DNA from: Methylocapsa sp.
GTDB taxonomy: Bacteria; Pseudomonadota; Alphaproteobacteria; Rhizobiales; Beijerinckiaceae
Direction: 5' to 3'
NCBI GenBank assembly: GCA_017353815.1
Contig: JAFMSB010000040.1
Coordinates: forward strand, 1 to 9,397
DNA: 9,397 nucleotides
Within the stretch, counting starts at the first letter, position 1; the number at the start of each line of letters is the position of its first letter. The notes under the pieces are model-generated. The model worked only from the letters and a program-made list of their open reading frames with translations. It did not search any database and was not told the origin of the DNA. The translations under genes were made by a program, and so were the position numbers. This document shows positions 7,266 through 9,397 of this stretch, piece after piece.

Positions 7266-7986
7266 TCAGGACCTATTAACTGAGTGATTCAAAGTCTCGG
7301 CTGAAGGAAGCTTTGGATGATCTGTTTTTGCTGAGCGAACGCCGGAGCCGGCGATGAGCCTATCTGCCTTCCAGGCCAATCGCTTTTCAATCGGCTCAAG
7401 GTCCCAAATCCCGTCCAAGATGAAATGATGCAGCCGGTCATAACGATTAGGCGCTATGCGTGCCGCCATCGGCTCGAAGCTTTTGCGTTCCCCGGGCCCG
7501 GGCTTGGCGAAGACGTGCTCGATCGGATTGAGATCGGGGATTATAGGGCGGCAGAAAGAAGAGCCTCGCTCCGGCTGCGCGGATCGCTGCTCGAACCGCC
7601 TGGCTCTTGCGGCTGCCAAGGTTGTCGAGGATCACGATATCGCCCGGCTGCAGCGTGGGGATGACGACCTTTTCCACATAGGCGGAACAGCTCGCCATTG
7701 ATCGGGCCATCGATGACCCATGGCGCGCCGATCCGATCGTGGCGCAGAGCAGCAAGGAAGGTCATTGTCTTCCAGTGGCCGTAGGGCGCCTTGGCCTCCA
7801 TCCTTTGACCCCGCATGCTCCATCCCGAAGGGGCGCAGCGCTTCCCGTCGCTTTGAAACACTGCGCCCATTTCACCCCGCTCGGCGGGCTGATGTTTAGC
7901 ACCTTGGCCACAAAGCGCACGCTCTCGCCTGCTTGAACCCGCGCAACGGCAGGCTCGCGCAAATCTAACGAATAGGGTCTTGCCAT
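7266..7986 (-). pseudogene. IS630-family transposase, frameshifted and internally deleted
   Basis: The reading frame starts at ATG 7986 with MARPYSLDLRE and an N-terminal helix-turn-helix (about 45 residues, including RFVAKVLNISPPSGVKW). Near 7825 it jumps to another frame with RGQRMEAKAPYGHWKTMTFL and APWVIDGPINGELF. Near 7680 it changes again to YVEKVVIPTLQPGDIVILDN, and near 7545 to DLNPIEHVFAK. These are consecutive blocks of an IS630 DDE transposase of about 340 residues. The second Asp (ILDN) and the final Glu (PIEHVF) survive. The block with the first catalytic Asp (normally FIDETW) is missing, together with about 100 residues between the helix-turn-helix and RGQR. The protein cannot be active. 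The C-terminal tail before the stop at 7266 does not look like the usual family end. Confidence 0.88.
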
Positions 7987-8001
7987 TTACCCGAGGCCTC
8001 C

Positions 8002-8059
8002 GACTCAAATACCACCTTTGAATCAGAAGCCGGGCAGTTTGGGAATCCCTCACCGATTC
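8002..8059 (-). promoter_or_regulatory. Transposase leader with four GANTC sites
   Basis: Four GANTC sites (8002, 8020, 8043, 8055) occur within 58 bases directly upstream of the transposase start. GANTC is the CcrM methylation target of alphaproteobacteria. TGAATC (8019-8024) and GATTCA (8055-8060) form an inverted repeat, and GGGAATCCC (8041-8049) is a near-perfect palindrome. The copy at the window start keeps two of the sites (248 and 259). Confidence 0.45.
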
Positions 8060-8082
8060 AGACAAAATTCATCCTGCTCTAG

Positions 8083-8503
8083 CAGCGAGCCTTGCCCCAT
8101 GCTGGCTTGCACCAGGCGAAAATGTGGAGCATTTATTCAGCGGCTCTGCGCAGCGTATGCGGCGCGGCCTGGCCGGTGAAAAGCAGCCCCGACGCCTGCG
8201 TGTCGAGCCGCACCCACAATTGGCGCTAGGGGCATCTCTTGGGTTTGGAGGCAAGCCGAGAGGAACGGTGCGAGTTATGACCAATCCGATGGTCCCGAGC
8301 CGGGAAAGCCTTCCGAAGAGCTTAAGCATGAAACCGATGCAAGTCTGACAAAATACAATATTTAACAATCCTGATAGAATAGCCGCCAAAGGCAAGTAAA
8401 TTTGGTCTCCGATGGAGGCCACAACCAATGTGTTCCGCCTTCCGTTGGCCTCTGTTTGTCGCCAAAGGAGTACTAAAGAAGACGAAGTATTAGAAAATAC
8501 GAA
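8083..8503. other. 421-base gap without a convincing gene
   Basis: Both strands carry only short frames without recognisable domains; a 74-residue plus-strand frame (8124-8348) is the longest on that strand. Bases 8341-8400 are AT-rich. GGTCTCC (8404-8410) can pair with GGAGGCC (8414-8420), while GAGGCCA (8415-8421) can instead pair with TGGCCTC (8446-8452), so the two hairpins exclude each other. The core CGCCAAAGG occurs twice, near 8385 and near 8459. I cannot identify a promoter or a known RNA here. Confidence 0.4.
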
Positions 8504-8525
8504 GCCCCAGCACATGTGCCGGGGC
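8504..8525 (-). terminator. Intrinsic terminator of the cold-shock gene
   Basis: GCCCC-A-GCACA and TGTGC-C-GGGGC form a 22-base hairpin with one A-C mismatch; the inner GCACATGTGC is self-complementary. On the minus strand it is followed by TTCGTATTTTCT, a T-rich run. It begins 22 bases after the stop of the cold-shock gene. Confidence 0.75.
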
Positions 8526-8547
8526 TATCGAAACCGTCCGCCTTACG

Positions 8548-8757
8548 TCAGGCTGCGCGCAGCTTCTCTGCCGCCGACTTGCCCGTGCGCCTATCGGGCA
8601 CGATCTCGAACGCGATCTTTTGGCCTTCGCGCAAATTGCGCAGTCCGGATTGCTCGACGGCGCTGATGTGCACAAACACATCCTTGCCGCCATCATCCGG
8701 TTGAATGAAGCCATAACCTTTGTCTGGATTAAACCACTTTACAGTTCCCGTAGCCAT
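8548..8757 (-). CDS. CspA-family cold-shock protein
   Basis: This encodes a 69-residue single cold-shock domain (OB fold) that binds single-stranded RNA and DNA and acts as an RNA chaperone. RNP1 is KGYGFI (13-18) and RNP2 is VFVHI (27-31), with the expected [10 protein letters not shown] start and a Lys/Arg-rich C-terminus. The frame is open further upstream to 8895, but the family begins at [12 protein letters not shown] 8757 also has AAGGAA about ten bases upstream, so the upstream residues are untranslated leader. It has a long leader with a hairpin and a clear intrinsic terminator, so it is transcribed alone. Alphaproteobacteria carry several paralogues, and which one this is cannot be told from sequence. 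Whether it is cold-induced is unknown. Confidence 0.96.
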   Translation of the reverse strand: MATGTVKWFNPDKGYGFIQPDDGGKDVFVHISAVEQSGLRNLREGQKIAFEIVPDRRTGKSAAEKLRAA

Positions 8758-8908
8758 ATGGGGGTTCCTTAGAGTCGTGAACATCCAGGGCACCCGCCCT
8801 GCGGACGCCCAGAGTATCGATGTTTTGAGGAGTAGGTCGTCAGCCGACGCTAAAAGCGAGGCTAGGCCGTCGGCAAAAACTCGATACTGGAACATCTATT
8901 CGCGGCAA
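8758..8908 (-). promoter_or_regulatory. Cold-shock gene leader and putative promoter
   Basis: On the minus strand TTGCCG (8903-8908) and TATCGA (8881-8886), 16 bases apart, form a moderate sigma-70-like pair. Transcription would begin near 8875. The transcript would then start with a stem GCCGACG/CGTCGGC (8868-8874 with 8843-8849) and have a leader of about 118 bases. Long structured leaders are typical of cspA-type genes. The promoter match is modest. Confidence 0.35.
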
Positions 8909-8927
8909 GCCCCCAAGGCAAGGGGGC
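8909..8927. terminator. GC-rich hairpin between pmtA-like gene and cold-shock gene
   Basis: GCCCCC-AAGGCAA-GGGGGC is a perfect six-base-pair stem with a seven-base loop, about 115 bases after the methyltransferase stop on the minus strand. Neither strand has a clear T run directly after it, so it may be an attenuated terminator or a structural element abutting the putative cold-shock promoter. Confidence 0.35.
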
Positions 8928-9039
8928 AGCTTCGCATTTTCCTGCCGGGAGAAGCCAATTCCTTGCCCCGCCGCCAAAACTCGCGGGATGCTGAGTTCTG
9001 GTTTGCGAGCCGGGAGGGGTCTCTGGGGTAAAACCTCGC

Positions 9040-9397
9040 TCAAAGCTTCTTGATCCGGGCGAGGGTAAAAAGCCCCAGAGGCGGCAGCTTGCGCCGTTCC
9101 AAAAGCCGGACCGCGGAGTTTGCCGCAAGCCAGTCCGATAAGACGGACCATGGAAACTCGGGCCGCCAGCCAAGTTTGGCGCTGTGCCTGCCAAGAAACG
9201 ATTCAACCCATCCAATCGGCCCTTTGCCCGCACCAAAATGATTGACAAGAATAATCTCGCCGCCGTTTCTCGTAACACGGACCATTTCGCCGAGGCTCGC
9301 CTGCGCATCGGGAACGACAGTTAGAACATAAGGGGCAACCACGGCGTCGAAACACCCGTCTGGGAAGGCGAGGCGCAAAGCATCCATGACCGCGAGT
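9040..9397 (-). CDS. PmtA-like phospholipid N-methyltransferase, C-terminal part
   Basis: This is the C-terminal 118 residues of a class I SAM-dependent methyltransferase; the N-terminus with the SAM-binding glycine motif lies beyond the right edge. Visible family blocks are DALRLAFPDGCFDAVVAPYV (motifs II-III of the SAM fold), EMVRVTRNGGEIILVNHFGA (post-motif region), LGWRPEFPW, and the closing LERRKLPPLGLFTLARI. The LGWRPEFPW and PPLGLFTL blocks are characteristic of PmtA enzymes of rhizobia and Rhodobacter. These methylate phosphatidylethanolamine toward phosphatidylcholine at the inner membrane. The frame has no stop up to the edge, and the first Met in view (9387) is internal. A less specific methyltransferase is possible, since only the C-terminal half is visible. 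Confidence 0.8.
   Translation of the reverse strand, partial: LAVMDALRLAFPDGCFDAVVAPYVLTVVPDAQASLGEMVRVTRNGGEIILVNHFGAGKGPIGWVESFLGRHSAKLGWRPEFPWSVLSDWLAANSAVRLLERRKLPPLGLFTLARIKKL

Larger units (their letters stand above)
7261..8081 (-). mobile_element. Degenerate IS630-family insertion sequence
   Basis: The element is bounded by TA dinucleotides at 7261-7262 and 8080-8081, each within CTAG, as expected for IS630 family target duplication. Imperfect terminal inverted repeats are visible: GGGTCAGGA at the left edge (7263-7271) and TCCTGCTC at the right (8072-8079), whose complement GAGCAGGA matches with one base missing. About 820 bases remain against the usual 1.1 kb, because the transposase carries an internal deletion. 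Joining the flanks and keeping one TA gives GCTGCTAGCAGC, a perfect palindrome, which supports these boundaries. The element lies 10 bases beyond the exoP-like stop codon, on the opposite strand. The end next to the transposase start is shared with the repeat near the window start. Confidence 0.85.

Noticed and set aside
7541..8065. A 174-residue minus-strand frame as an intact gene
   Set aside because: Only its middle matches the IS630 transposase; its start is out of frame with the true transposase N-terminus, so it is a fragment of the pseudogene.
8758..8895. N-terminal extension of the cold-shock protein
   Set aside because: The family begins at MATGTVKWF, the ribosome binding site fits ATG 8757, and the upstream residues have no domain character.
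1..9397. CRISPR array, tRNA or rRNA genes
   Set aside because: No regularly spaced repeats, no tRNA T-loop consensus in a cloverleaf context, and no rRNA-like sequence were seen on either strand.

Overview
This is an alphaproteobacterial chromosomal window, most likely from the order Hyphomicrobiales (Rhizobiales). The reasons are an Irr-type Fur-family iron regulator, a tandem purE-purK pair, the long form of IspG, an ExoP-like polysaccharide co-polymerase fused to a tyrosine-kinase domain, a CspA-type cold-shock protein, and the end of a PmtA-like phospholipid N-methyltransferase. GC content is moderate to high, with AT-rich gaps. A Beijerinckiaceae-type host (exopolysaccharide-rich, moderate GC) would fit, but that is inference.

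Layout. Bases 1-178 may hold the 3' tail of an unidentified rightward gene. Bases about 185-285 hold a solo copy of an IS630-type end sequence. On the minus strand, purE (start about 2507) and purK (start 1967) are separated by 3 bases and carry out the AIR to CAIR steps of purine synthesis. irr follows 68 bases later with its own likely promoter. The 2508-2958 gap separates purE from the divergent plus-strand ispG (2959-4251), an enzyme of the MEP isoprenoid pathway. A gap of 713 bases without a recognisable gene follows. Then comes a 761-residue Wzc/ExoP-type protein (4965-7250) that would control chain length and export of an extracellular polysaccharide. An IS630-family element (about 7261-8081) lies 10 bases after its stop. 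Its transposase is broken by a large internal deletion and frameshifts. Bases 8083-8503 hold no convincing gene. On the minus strand lie a 69-residue cold-shock protein (8548-8757) with a terminator, and the C-terminal 118 residues of the methyltransferase (9040 to the window edge).

The genes are mostly unrelated housekeeping and envelope functions, not one system. I found no convincing undescribed multi-gene system. The most interesting signals are: (i) an end sequence of about 100 bases shared by the broken IS630 element and a second site 7.8 kb away, where the element edge supplies the stop codon of irr; (ii) the IS630 element sitting exactly in the centre of a 12-base palindrome; (iii) clustered GANTC sites just upstream of its transposase; (iv) altered Walker A' and Walker B motifs in the tyrosine kinase; and (v) two long gene-free leaders containing inverted repeats.
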